In this document: positions 15,230 to 23,706 of the stretch, piece after piece
How the letters are laid out: every line of letters starts with the position of its first letter
Position numbering within the stretch: position 1 is the stretch's first letter
Assembly: GCA_002344055.1 (NCBI GenBank)
Contig: DDTH01000017.1
Location: forward strand, 70,771 to 134,770
Source of the DNA: Sphingomonadales bacterium UBA2369
Lineage (GTDB): Bacteria > Pseudomonadota > Alphaproteobacteria > Sphingomonadales > Sphingomonadaceae
Reading direction: 5' to 3'
Length of the DNA: 64,000 nucleotides
Program-made: the position numbers and the translations under genes
Notes under the pieces: generated by a model
What the model saw: the letters and a program-made list of their open reading frames with translations, nothing else
What the model was told of the DNA's origin: nothing
Databases searched by the model: none

Positions 15230-16693
15230 ATGCCGACGAATCGCCTGCTCTTGCGTATCGCCGCTTTTGTCCTCCTGGCCGGCGGACTGGCGGCCTGCGA
15301 GCGGCCCCAGACAGGACCGGTGCGGATCGTCGCGATCGGCCCGGCTCCCGCCATGCTCAATCCCAATCGCGATCCGATGACACCGTCGTCGGCGCTGCTG
15401 CTCGATACGGTTGCGCAGGGACTGGTGCGGTTCGACGCGGCGGGCGAGATCGAGCCGGCGCTGGCCCAAAGCTGGATCGTCTCCGATAATGGCCGCCGCT
15501 ACACCTTCCGCATCCGCCGCACCCTGTGGGCGCGCGGCGAACCGGTGAATGCACGGCAGGTTGCGGAACGACTGCGGGCGACGGTCGCGCGCAACAGCCG
15601 CAACGCGCTGAAACCCGTGCTCGGCGCCATCGACCGGATCGAGGCGATGACCGATCATGTGCTGGAAATCCGCCTGAAGGCGCCGCGCACCAACTTCCTG
15701 CAATTGCTCGCCCAGCCGGAAATGGCGATCGTCGCGGGCAATGAGGGGACCGGTCCGTTCCGCATGGGCGGCGAGACGGAAGGCATTTTCCGTCTGATCC
15801 CGCCGCCGCCGGACGAGGATGGCGAGGCGCCGGAAGACACCCGCCCGAACATCATGCTCGGCGGCTCCGACGCCGCGTCGGCCATCGCCCGCTTCGTGCA
15901 GGGCGCCGCCGATCTGGTCACCGGCGGCACGCTCGCCGATGCGCCGCTGCTGAATGCCGTCGAGATTTCGCGCGACCATGTGGTCTACGATCCGGTGCGC
16001 GGCCTGTTCGGGCTGGCTTTCGTGCGCACCACCGGCCCGCTCGCCCAGCCGCGCTACCGGCACGCGCTCGCCATGGCGATCGACCGGGACGCGATCCAGG
16101 CGCGTTTCAACATAACGACCCTGCAGCCGCGCATGTCGCTGCTCCCGGCAAACCTCAGCGAATTCGCCGCCGCCGCCGTCCCCGACTGGTCCACCGTCGC
16201 GCAGGCCGCCCGCCGGGAAACCGCCGCCCGGATCGTCGCCGAATATGCCGGCGCCGAACGGCCCGCGCTGCGCGTCGCGCTGCCGCCCGGCCCCGGCTAC
16301 CGCATCCTCTTCGCCCATCTGCGCCGCGACTGGCGAGCGATCGGGGTCGAGGCCGAAGCGGTCACCCCGGACGCGGAGGCCGACCTGCGGCTGATCGACG
16401 AGGTCGCGCCGGCCGATCTGGTCCCCTGGTATCTCCGCCAGTTCGTCTGCGGCGTCAGCCCAGTCTGCAGCGAAGAAGCCGACCGGCTGATGGAGGATGC
16501 GCGCAACACCCAGGTTCCGGCCGAGCGGCAGGCGCTGCTGGGTCAGGCCGACCGGCTGCTGGTCGGCACCAGCGCATTCATCCCGATCGGCCAGCCCGTG
16601 CGCTGGTCACTGCGCGCACCGCGCCTGGACCGGTTCCGCGCCAATGTCTTCGGCCGGCACGCCCCCACCGAACTCATGGGCGAGGACGATTGA
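15230..16693 (+). CDS. Family-5 extracellular solute-binding lipoprotein
   Basis: A 487-residue protein of the SBP_bac_5 (peptide/oligopeptide, DppA/OppA-like) family. The N-terminus is a lipoprotein signal ending in LAAC, so it should be anchored in the cell envelope. The typical start of the family follows (MLNPNRDPMTPSSALLLDTVAQGLVRFD, then EPALAQSWIVSDNGRRYTFRIR). No permease or ATPase genes sit beside it, so it either works with a transporter elsewhere or has another binding role. Its stop overlaps or closely precedes the DUF4112 gene. Confidence 0.8.
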   Translation: MPTNRLLLRIAAFVLLAGGLAACERPQTGPVRIVAIGPAPAMLNPNRDPMTPSSALLLDTVAQGLVRFDAAGEIEPALAQSWIVSDNGRRYTFRIRRTLWARGEPVNARQVAERLRATVARNSRNALKPVLGAIDRIEAMTDHVLEIRLKAPRTNFLQLLAQPEMAIVAGNEGTGPFRMGGETEGIFRLIPPPPDEDGEAPEDTRPNIMLGGSDAASAIARFVQGAADLVTGGTLADAPLLNAVEISRDHVVYDPVRGLFGLAFVRTTGPLAQPRYRHALAMAIDRDAIQARFNITTLQPRMSLLPANLSEFAAAAVPDWSTVAQAARRETAARIVAEYAGAERPALRVALPPGPGYRILFAHLRRDWRAIGVEAEAVTPDAEADLRLIDEVAPADLVPWYLRQFVCGVSPVCSEEADRLMEDARNTQVPAERQALLGQADRLLVGTSAFIPIGQPVRWSLRAPRLDRFRANVFGRHAPTELMGEDD

Positions 16694-16695
16694 GC

Positions 16696-17079
16696 ATGCC
16701 CGACCCCGCGGTGAACGGTTATCGAACCCCGGCCAGCATCCGCAAGCGGCTGGACCGGATGGAATATCTGCTCGAACGGGCCGTGCGAATTCCGGGCACC
16801 GACAAGCGCCTCGGCCTCGATGTCATCCTAGACATCATCCCGTTCGGCGGCACCGTGATCGCCGCGGCAATGGGCACCTACATCGCCTGGGAAGCGCGCA
16901 ATCTGGGCGTGTCGAAATGGACCGTGACGCGGATGGCCGGCAATATCGGCTTCGACATGCTGCTTGGCGCGATCCCGGTGATCGGCATCGTACCGGATTA
17001 TTTCTTCCGCTCGAATACCCGCAATCTCCGGCTGATCCGCAAATGGCTGGACAAGCACCACCCGCACCTGGCGGCTTGA
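16696..17079 (+). CDS. DUF4112 small membrane protein
   Basis: A 127-residue protein of the DUF4112 family, recognised by the glycine-rich hydrophobic pair LGLDVILDIIPFGGTVIAAAMGTYIAW and GFDMLLGAIPVIGIVPDYFFR and by the basic ends. Two membrane-inserted hairpins are likely. Function unknown. An in-frame TTG at 16690 would give a four-base overlap (TTGA) with the upstream lipoprotein gene; I prefer the ATG six bases later. Convergent with nadC, with a gap of only three bases. Confidence 0.8.
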   Translation: MPDPAVNGYRTPASIRKRLDRMEYLLERAVRIPGTDKRLGLDVILDIIPFGGTVIAAAMGTYIAWEARNLGVSKWTVTRMAGNIGFDMLLGAIPVIGIVPDYFFRSNTRNLRLIRKWLDKHHPHLAA

Positions 17080-17082
17080 GAG

Positions 17083-17928
17083 TCAGGCTGCGGTGAAGTC
17101 GAGCCCGATATCGGCGGCGGGCGCGGACTGGGTGATGCGGCCGACCGAGACATAGGTCACGCCGCTCTCCGCCTTGGCGCGGATCGTCTCCAGGTTGATC
17201 CCGCCACTCGCTTCGGTCGGCACGCGACCGCCGACGATCGCCACCGCCCCGCGCAAGGTCGCCGCGTCCATATTGTCGAGCAGCAAATGGGTCGCGCCCG
17301 CCTCCAGTGCCGGCCCGATCTGCTCCAGCCGATCCACTTCGACGATAATCTCGTTTATCCCCGCCGCGACCGCACGGCGCACCGCTTCGCCGACGGAGCC
17401 GGCGACGCCGACATGATTGTCCTTGATCATCGCCGCGTCCCACAGGCCCATGCGATGATTCTTCGCGCCGCCCATCCGCGTCGCATATTTCTCCAGCACG
17501 CGCAGGCCCGGCAGGGTCTTGCGCGTGTCGAGCAGGGTCGCGCCGGTGCCGGCGATCGCATCGACATAGGCCCGCGTCAGCGTCGCAATGCCGGAGAGAT
17601 GCTGCACCGTATTCAGCGCCGACCGCTCCGCCGTCAGCATCGCCCGGCCGTTCCCGCGCAAACGCATCAGATCGGACCCACCCGGGACGGACTCTCCCTC
17701 TCCGGCCAAAAGTTCGATCTCCACCGCCGGATCGAGCGCGCGAAAGAAGGCCTCGGCAATCGGCAGACCCGCAACGACGATCGCATCGCGGCTGTCCATG
17801 ACGCCGGCGAACGCCGCATCGGCGGGGATCACCGCGGCTGAAGTGATGTCCCCGCCATCGCCGAGATCCTCGGCGAGCGTGGACGCGACGAAAGCGTCGA
17901 GATCGAAACGGTCGAGCGTGAAGGCCAC
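17083..17928 (-). CDS. nadC: Nicotinate-nucleotide pyrophosphorylase (quinolinate phosphoribosyltransferase)
   Basis: NadC converts quinolinate and PRPP to nicotinate mononucleotide in de novo NAD synthesis. Family signatures are LAEDLGDGGDITS near the start, ERSALNTVQHLSGIAT, LDTRKTLPGLRVLEKYA, GGAKNHRMGLWDAAMIKDNH and EVDRLEQ. I chose the GTG at 17928, eight bases after the nadA stop with GGGGGA upstream, which gives 281 residues, the usual length. An ATG at 17967 would add 13 residues and overlap nadA by 32 bases. It forms an operon with nadA, its pathway predecessor. Confidence 0.9.
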   Translation of the reverse strand: MAFTLDRFDLDAFVASTLAEDLGDGGDITSAAVIPADAAFAGVMDSRDAIVVAGLPIAEAFFRALDPAVEIELLAGEGESVPGGSDLMRLRGNGRAMLTAERSALNTVQHLSGIATLTRAYVDAIAGTGATLLDTRKTLPGLRVLEKYATRMGGAKNHRMGLWDAAMIKDNHVGVAGSVGEAVRRAVAAGINEIIVEVDRLEQIGPALEAGATHLLLDNMDAATLRGAVAIVGGRVPTEASGGINLETIRAKAESGVTYVSVGRITQSAPAADIGLDFTAA

Positions 17929-17935
17929 GAAGCCG

Positions 17936-18937
17936 TCAGTCCCCCGAGACCAAAGGCTTGCCGACATCGCCCTTGCCGACCGTACCGCCGGCCATTTCCA
18001 GCATCCGGTCGAGCGGCTTCTTCGCGGCGACCCGCAGGCTCTCCTCGATCTCGATACGCGGCTCCAGGTCGCGCAGCGCGAGGTAGAGCTTCTCCAGCGT
18101 GTTCAGCGCCATGTACGGGCACATGTTGCAGTTGCAGTTCCCGTCCGCGCCGGGCGCCCCGATGAAGGTCTTGTGCGGCGCGGCCTTCTCCATCTGGTGC
18201 ATGATGTGCGGCTCAGTCGCGACGATCATGATCTCGCTGGGACTGGCCAAAGCATGTTCCAGGATCGAACGGGTCGAGCCGACATGATCGGCATGATCCA
18301 GCACGTGCGGCGGGCATTCCGGATGCGCCAGCACCGGCGCGCCCGGATATTGCGCCTTCAGCTTCAGCAACTCCGTCTCGCTGAACGCTTCGTGCACGAT
18401 GCACACGCCGGGCCACAGCAGCATGTCGCGCCCCGTCTTGCGCGCCAGATAGCCGCCGAGATTGCGGTCCGGGCCGAAGATGATCTTCTGTTCCGGCGGG
18501 ATCTGCTTGAGGATGATGTCCGCGCTGCTCGACGTGACGATGATGTCGCTGAGCGCTTTCACCTCGGTCGAGCAATTGATGTAGGTGAGCGCGATATGGT
18601 CCGGATTGGCCTCGCGAAACGCCTTGAACTGCTCCGGCGGGCAGCTGTCCTCAAGCGAGCAGCCAGCATCCATGTCCGGCAGCACCACAATCTTGTCGGG
18701 CGAGAGGATCTTCGCCGTCTCCGCCATGAAGCGCACGCCGCAAAAGGCGATGACGTCCGCTTCCGTGCTCGCCGCCTTCTTCGACAGGTCCAGGCTGTCG
18801 CCGACGAAATCGGCGAGGTCCTGCAATTCCGGCTTCTGGTAATAATGGGCGAGGATGACGGCATTGCGTTCCTTACGCAGCCGCTCGATCTCGGCGCGCA
18901 GATCCAGCCCGGTCAGGCGCATATTCGGTGCGTTCAT
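17936..18937 (-). CDS. nadA: Quinolinate synthase NadA
   Basis: A 333-residue iron-sulfur enzyme that condenses iminoaspartate with dihydroxyacetone phosphate to quinolinate. The likely [4Fe-4S] ligands are Cys93 (DAGCSLEDSC), Cys179 (GVCIVHE) and Cys273 (in CNCNMCPYM). Other family marks are ILAHYYQKPELQDLADFVGDSL and TSSSA. The ATG begins about 60 bases before the next gene to its right and starts the nadA-nadC unit. No nadB is visible here. Confidence 0.95.
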   Translation of the reverse strand: MNAPNMRLTGLDLRAEIERLRKERNAVILAHYYQKPELQDLADFVGDSLDLSKKAASTEADVIAFCGVRFMAETAKILSPDKIVVLPDMDAGCSLEDSCPPEQFKAFREANPDHIALTYINCSTEVKALSDIIVTSSSADIILKQIPPEQKIIFGPDRNLGGYLARKTGRDMLLWPGVCIVHEAFSETELLKLKAQYPGAPVLAHPECPPHVLDHADHVGSTRSILEHALASPSEIMIVATEPHIMHQMEKAAPHKTFIGAPGADGNCNCNMCPYMALNTLEKLYLALRDLEPRIEIEESLRVAAKKPLDRMLEMAGGTVGKGDVGKPLVSGD

Positions 18938-18998
18938 TCAGGCTTCCCTCCGAAGCGGAATGTAGGATTTATTCGCGGAATTGACAGGCCCTCGCGGC

Positions 18999-19727
18999 CT
19001 ATTTGTCGCTGACCTCGACCGGCCGCCCCAGCACTTCGTTCATCGACCGCGACTGATCGACATAGCTCGGCTCGTCGCCCGGCTCGTCGGCGAAGCGGAC
19101 CTCGACATTCACCTCCAGCCCCGCCGCGCGCAGCGGCATGGCGAAGCTGCGCGCAATCGCCCGCTTGGCCGACTCCCGCGCGGTGCGGATCGGCAATGCC
19201 TGCTGCGCCTGCTGGGCGAGCGAACGGAGCGCCGCGTCGCGATTGGCGCCGTCCAGCGTCCGTTCGGCGTCAGTCAGGGTGAACAGCAGACTGTTGTTCC
19301 GGATTTCCTGCACCGCGTTCAAATCGACCGCCGGCTGCGAGATTTGCAGGGGCGGCAAGGTGACGCTGAGCGTCCGCGTCCCCTCATCCCAGCGCAGATC
19401 CTCCTGCCGCAGCGCCGCGAGATCGACCTCGTAACGCACGTCGCCCGGCATGATCAGCGTCTTCTGCGCCTCCAGCGCGCCGCCTGCCCGCGTCTGCGTG
19501 GAGGTAACCACGGCAACATAGCGCGCGGACAAGGTGGTCAGCCGTTGCTGCTCGCGCATCGATTGCAGGCTGGCCGACGCGATCGTCTGCGGCGCCGGCG
19601 CTTCGAACCAGCTGCCCATCCAGCGCAGCATGAAGAAGCCGGCGAGCAGCAGGCCGGCAATGATGCCGACCGGAATCGCCCATTTATATTGCCGCGCCAG
19701 GCTGCCGACGCCCGAAAGCCGCCTCAT
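18999..19727 (-). CDS. DUF4230 membrane-anchored protein
   Basis: A 242-residue protein with one N-terminal membrane helix (about residues 16-36, AIPVGIIAGLLLAGFFMLRW) and an extracytoplasmic DUF4230 domain with mixed strands and a final helix. The ATG at 19727 overlaps the stop of the metallo-beta-lactamase-fold gene as ATGA, which fixes the start more convincingly than a further-upstream ATG at 19742. Function unknown. Confidence 0.75.
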   Translation of the reverse strand: MRRLSGVGSLARQYKWAIPVGIIAGLLLAGFFMLRWMGSWFEAPAPQTIASASLQSMREQQRLTTLSARYVAVVTSTQTRAGGALEAQKTLIMPGDVRYEVDLAALRQEDLRWDEGTRTLSVTLPPLQISQPAVDLNAVQEIRNNSLLFTLTDAERTLDGANRDAALRSLAQQAQQALPIRTARESAKRAIARSFAMPLRAAGLEVNVEVRFADEPGDEPSYVDQSRSMNEVLGRPVEVSDK

Positions 19728-20581
19728 GCCGCCAGCCGCCATTGCTCGCCGGAGCGCCGCACACGCCCGCGTGCCTCCAGGTCGAGCAGATGCGCCAGCA
19801 CCGATCGCGCCGCGGCCGGATACAGGCCCGGATCGGTCTCTCGGTACAGCACAGGCACCATGTCGGTAATGATCCCCTCCCCGTCCTCGAGCGCCGCGAG
19901 AATCTGCGCCTCCCGCGACTTGCGGTGCGCGATCAGAGCGCGGACATGCGCTTTCGGTTCCGTGATCGCCGGCCCATGCGTGGGATAATAGACCAGATCG
20001 TCGCGCTCCAGCAGCCGCTCCAGGCTGGCCATATAGGCCGCCATGTCGCCGTCCGGCGGCGAGACGATGGTGGTCGACCAGCCCATGACATGATCGCCGG
20101 TAAACAAGGCGCCGCGCTCCGGCCAGGCGAAGCAGAGATGGTTCGAGGTATGACCCGGCGTCGCTACCGCCTCCAGCGTCCAGTCGTCGCCCGATACCCG
20201 GCCGCCATCGCCCAGCACGACATCCGGCGCATAATCGAAGTCGAACCCCGCATCGGCGCGCGGCCCGTCATCGGGGATGGCGAGCGGCGCGCAGCCCAGG
20301 ATCGGCGCGCCGGTCGCCGCCGCAAGCGGCCGGCTGGCCGGGCTGTGATCGCGGTGGGTGTGGGTGACGAGGATCGAGGCCACCTTCTCGCCGCCGAGCG
20401 CCTTCAGCAGATGCGCGACATGGGCGGGGTCGTCCGGCCCCGGATCGATCACCGCCACGTCGCCCGTCCCGATCACATAGGTTTGTGTGCCGGTGAAGGT
20501 GAAAGCCGACGGATTCGGGGCGAGCAGCCGGCGGATGCCGGGCGCGGCCTGTTCGAACAAAATGTCAGCGGCGTTCTCCAC
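19724..20581 (-). CDS. Metallo-beta-lactamase-fold hydrolase (LACTB2-like)
   Basis: A 285-residue MBL-fold protein with the metal-binding motif HTHRDH, a second His in TPGHTSNH, the FTGDHVMGW Asp and a final YPTHGP His, all expected for a dinuclear zinc site. The C-terminal 70 residues look like the winged-helix extension of LACTB2-type enzymes, which include nucleases and thioesterases. The frame continues upstream past a terminator, so I chose the GTG at 20581 just after that hairpin. It is coupled to the DUF4230 gene. Confidence 0.75.
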   Translation of the reverse strand: MENAADILFEQAAPGIRRLLAPNPSAFTFTGTQTYVIGTGDVAVIDPGPDDPAHVAHLLKALGGEKVASILVTHTHRDHSPASRPLAAATGAPILGCAPLAIPDDGPRADAGFDFDYAPDVVLGDGGRVSGDDWTLEAVATPGHTSNHLCFAWPERGALFTGDHVMGWSTTIVSPPDGDMAAYMASLERLLERDDLVYYPTHGPAITEPKAHVRALIAHRKSREAQILAALEDGEGIITDMVPVLYRETDPGLYPAAARSVLAHLLDLEARGRVRRSGEQWRLAA

Positions 20582-20595
20582 CGCGCCTATGTGGC

Positions 20596-20646
20596 ATCGG
20601 CACCCGGCAAAAGGAAGGCAATGCCGCCCTTTCGCCGGGTGCCGAT
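20596..20646 (-). terminator. Long hairpin between M16 peptidase and MBL genes
   Basis: Arms at 20596-20614 and 20627-20646 pair over about 19 bases (ATCGGCACCCGGC with GCCGGGTGCCGAT, then AAAAGG with CCCTTT), and the loop can also pair (GGCA-AT-GCC). It starts four bases after the M16 peptidase stop and should end that transcript or shield the message. There is no long U-tract. Confidence 0.65.
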
Positions 20647-20649
20647 ATC

Positions 20650-23517
20650 TCAGCCGGCAGGCGCCGCCGCGGGCGGTTCCACCGCGAGGCGATAGGCACG
20701 CGCCGGGTTCAGGTAACGCTGCGCCACGCGGCGAATGTCCGCCGGGGTGATCGCCCGCAGCCCCGCCTCGGTGGTGCGGATCGTCTCCAGCCGCCGGGGT
20801 TCCCAAGTCGCGCCGGAGAGCCTGCTCAGCCAGAAAGCGTTGGTGTTGCGATCATTGGCCAGCGCCGTGAGGATCGGCTCGCGGGCGCGGGCGAGTTCGT
20901 CGGCGGTAACCTCGCGCGACTTCAGATCCTCGGCGACCTCGGTGACTGCTTCGAGCAGCTGGTTGAGCTGCGACGGATTCACCTCGGCACCCATCATCAT
21001 GAAGCCGAACTCGTCGAACACTTCGGACGCCTCGTTCAAAACCACCGGCGAATAGGTCGCGCCCAGTTCCTCGCGCAACTTGTCGATCCCGCGCAACTGC
21101 ATGACGGCGCGAAGCATTTGCACCGCCCGTGCGTCGGCCGGGCTGTCGTAAAAGTCGTCGGTCGGCCACGCGATCATGCCGAAGGCGACGTCCGGACGGC
21201 CGGAATGACGCAGCCGCGCCATCTCACTTGCCCGCGTGAAGGCGATGCGCTCGGCGCCCGGCAGACGGGGCGCCTGCGCCTGGCGCTGCGGCAAAGCGCC
21301 GAAGGTGGTGGAGGCCTGACGGATCGCCTCGTCGACGCTGATATTGCCGACCACCGTGATCTCCAGCGGCGCGCTGCGCAGCATCGGATCGATCGCGGCC
21401 CGCAGCGGCGCGAGTTGCGCCCCGGCGAGCTGCTCGGCGCTCGGGAAGCCCCAGCGCCCGTCACCCGAGCGGGTCAGCTTGCCCAATTGGCTGAGCGTCA
21501 CGTTCATCGGCGAGGAATTGACAGCGCCCAGCACATTGCCGAGCATCGCGCGATGGCGCCCGAACGCCTGTTCGCGCCAGCCGGGATGGGCGACATAGGC
21601 CGCCAGCAGCTGCATCTGCACCGCCAGATCCTCGGGTCGCGTTACCCCGCCCAACGTCAGAGCGTCGTCACCGATGCCGAAATTGGCGGTCGTCACCTTG
21701 CCGGCCAGCGCCTCGCGCAATTCCTCTTCGTTCAATTGCTCCAGCCCGCCGTCACGGAACGCACCCTGCGTCAGCGGCGCGGTGACCAGTTCGGGTCCCA
21801 TCGCCAGCCGACCGCCGCCGATCCGCGCATTGACCATCACCCGGCCCTGCTCGAACTCGGTCGGCTTCACGATCATCGTCACACCGTTGGCGAAGCGAAC
21901 CCGGGTCGCGCCGAGATCGGCAATCTCCTCGCGTTCGACCACCCGGCCCGCCGTGCCGAAACTGGTATAGGGCCAGGCCCGGGCGGCAGTCGCCACCGGC
22001 GCTGTCACCGCTGCGGTCCGCGCTTGGCTGTAGGCCTGGGCAAGCCGTTCATGGCCACCCGGAATCGCATCGGGGCTGGTCGCGAACAGCAAGGGTTCGC
22101 TGCCCGTCAGCAGCCGCCGCACCATCTGGTGAGCGGTGCGGCCGTCGAAGCCGCGTACGGCTTCCTCGAACACGGCCAGCACCTGCGTGGGCGAGAGGAT
22201 TGCCATGTCGGCATTCAGCGCCGCGATGAACTGGCCGGCCAGCTGCGTGGTCGGCCTTGTCGCCGCGCCCGCGACCGCGGTCTGGAAGGCGGTGCGCATA
22301 TCGACAATCTCGCGCTGCAGTTCGGCGTCGAGAATGCCATGCTCGACGAGCCGGCGGATTTCCTGCTCGAGCACTCGCGTTGCAGCGTCATATTGGCCGG
22401 GCTTCGGCTCGGCGCGGATCATGGTGTGCTCGGCCGATTGGTAGCGATCGAAATTGAAGGCGCCGGCATTGGCGAAGGGCGCGTCGGCGCCTTCCGAAAT
22501 ACGGCGCAGGCGGCGGTTGAGCACGGCCAGCGCGAGCGTTTCGCGCAGCCCCTTGACCCGCTCCGCGCGGCTGTCGGTCACCTGGGTGTAGGGGCGGATG
22601 TAGTTGACACTGACGTCGCGCAGCGCCCCTTCCAGCACCGCGCTGCCCGCTTCGAACGGACGCGCCGCCGGACGGCCCTGATCGGGCTCACCCCCGGCCG
22701 GAGCATTGTTCCGCCAGCCCTCGAACCGGCTGCGGATCTTGGCTTCGACCTCGGCCGGGTCGACATCGCCGACGATCACCAGAGTCGCGCGCTCGGGCCG
22801 GTAATATTTGCGGTAATAGTCGACGAACCGGTCGCGCGGTGCGGTCCGGATCACGTCGAGGCTGCCAATGTCGAGCCGGCGCGAGACCAGCTGCCCGCGC
22901 ATCAGGAACTGGTCGCGCATCACCTGCGCCCGGCGCGCGGGGGCATACATGCTGCGATCCTCGGACTGGATGATGCCGCGCTCGCGGTCGATCGCTTCGG
23001 CCCCGAACAGGATTTCGCCCGCGACCTCGCGCATGATCATCAAAGCGGTGTCGACCTTCTCGCCGTTCGCCGCCGGGATATTTAACTCATAGACCGTCTG
23101 GTCCGGCGCCGTGAACGCATTGGTGTCGCGCCCGAAGGCCAGGCCCTGGCGCTCGAGGATGCGGACATATTCGCCTTCGGGAATATTGGTCGTGCCGTTG
23201 AACGCCATATGCTCGATGAAGTGGGCGAGGCCGTTCTGCTCGTCCGTCTCCATCAGGTCGCCCGCGCTGATGCGGAACCGCACCGCGACCTGGCCGGGCG
23301 GCGTGACGTTGCGGTAGATCAGATAACGCATGCCGTTGGGCAGCACGCCGAAGCGCGCGGCCGGATCGGGCTGCAGATCGCCGCCCTGATGCGGCCAGAC
23401 CCGCGTGGCGCCGGCCGCCTGCGCCTGCGGAGCGGGCTGCCCGGCGGTCGCGGCGAACGAAATGGTGGACGTCCCGGCGAACAACGCCAGGAGCGCAAGC
23501 TTGCGATTGATCGTCAT
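20650..23517 (-). CDS. M16-family zinc metallopeptidase, periplasmic
   Basis: A 955-residue double-length M16 (pitrilysin/insulinase) peptidase. A Sec signal peptide ends near residue 24. The inverted zinc motif HFIEH (His99, Glu102, His103) is intact in the first half, followed by the ERGIIQSEDR segment. The second half has the non-catalytic M16 repeats, ending with ADELARAREPIL and RVAQRYLNPARAYRLAVEP. The ATG at 23517 was chosen because the signal peptide starts there. It degrades peptides in the periplasm by family analogy. It lies downstream of the blaR1-like gene with a 189-base gap. Confidence 0.9.
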   Translation of the reverse strand: MTINRKLALLALFAGTSTISFAATAGQPAPQAQAAGATRVWPHQGGDLQPDPAARFGVLPNGMRYLIYRNVTPPGQVAVRFRISAGDLMETDEQNGLAHFIEHMAFNGTTNIPEGEYVRILERQGLAFGRDTNAFTAPDQTVYELNIPAANGEKVDTALMIMREVAGEILFGAEAIDRERGIIQSEDRSMYAPARRAQVMRDQFLMRGQLVSRRLDIGSLDVIRTAPRDRFVDYYRKYYRPERATLVIVGDVDPAEVEAKIRSRFEGWRNNAPAGGEPDQGRPAARPFEAGSAVLEGALRDVSVNYIRPYTQVTDSRAERVKGLRETLALAVLNRRLRRISEGADAPFANAGAFNFDRYQSAEHTMIRAEPKPGQYDAATRVLEQEIRRLVEHGILDAELQREIVDMRTAFQTAVAGAATRPTTQLAGQFIAALNADMAILSPTQVLAVFEEAVRGFDGRTAHQMVRRLLTGSEPLLFATSPDAIPGGHERLAQAYSQARTAAVTAPVATAARAWPYTSFGTAGRVVEREEIADLGATRVRFANGVTMIVKPTEFEQGRVMVNARIGGGRLAMGPELVTAPLTQGAFRDGGLEQLNEEELREALAGKVTTANFGIGDDALTLGGVTRPEDLAVQMQLLAAYVAHPGWREQAFGRHRAMLGNVLGAVNSSPMNVTLSQLGKLTRSGDGRWGFPSAEQLAGAQLAPLRAAIDPMLRSAPLEITVVGNISVDEAIRQASTTFGALPQRQAQAPRLPGAERIAFTRASEMARLRHSGRPDVAFGMIAWPTDDFYDSPADARAVQMLRAVMQLRGIDKLREELGATYSPVVLNEASEVFDEFGFMMMGAEVNPSQLNQLLEAVTEVAEDLKSREVTADELARAREPILTALANDRNTNAFWLSRLSGATWEPRRLETIRTTEAGLRAITPADIRRVAQRYLNPARAYRLAVEPPAAAPAG

Positions 23518-23706
23518 CTTAAAGGCCCCTTGTCGCCCCGCGTCCATGGCCGCTTGAGCGGCTCTTTGACTGTTATGCTGTATTAAAATGGTACCACAGA
23601 TAGGCAAGGCCGTTTTTGCGCCACCGCTAACGGCGATCCCGCGAACGGCCCGGCCAGTATGCGGCGCCCCATGATGCTTCATGGAAGCGCCGCACGGGGA
23701 AGAACG

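Noticed and set aside
21118..23085. Long plus-strand frame (655 codons) opposite the M16 peptidase
   Set aside because: Shadow of a GC-rich gene: Arg/Gly/His-rich with no domain, while the minus strand encodes a complete M16 peptidase with HFIEH.
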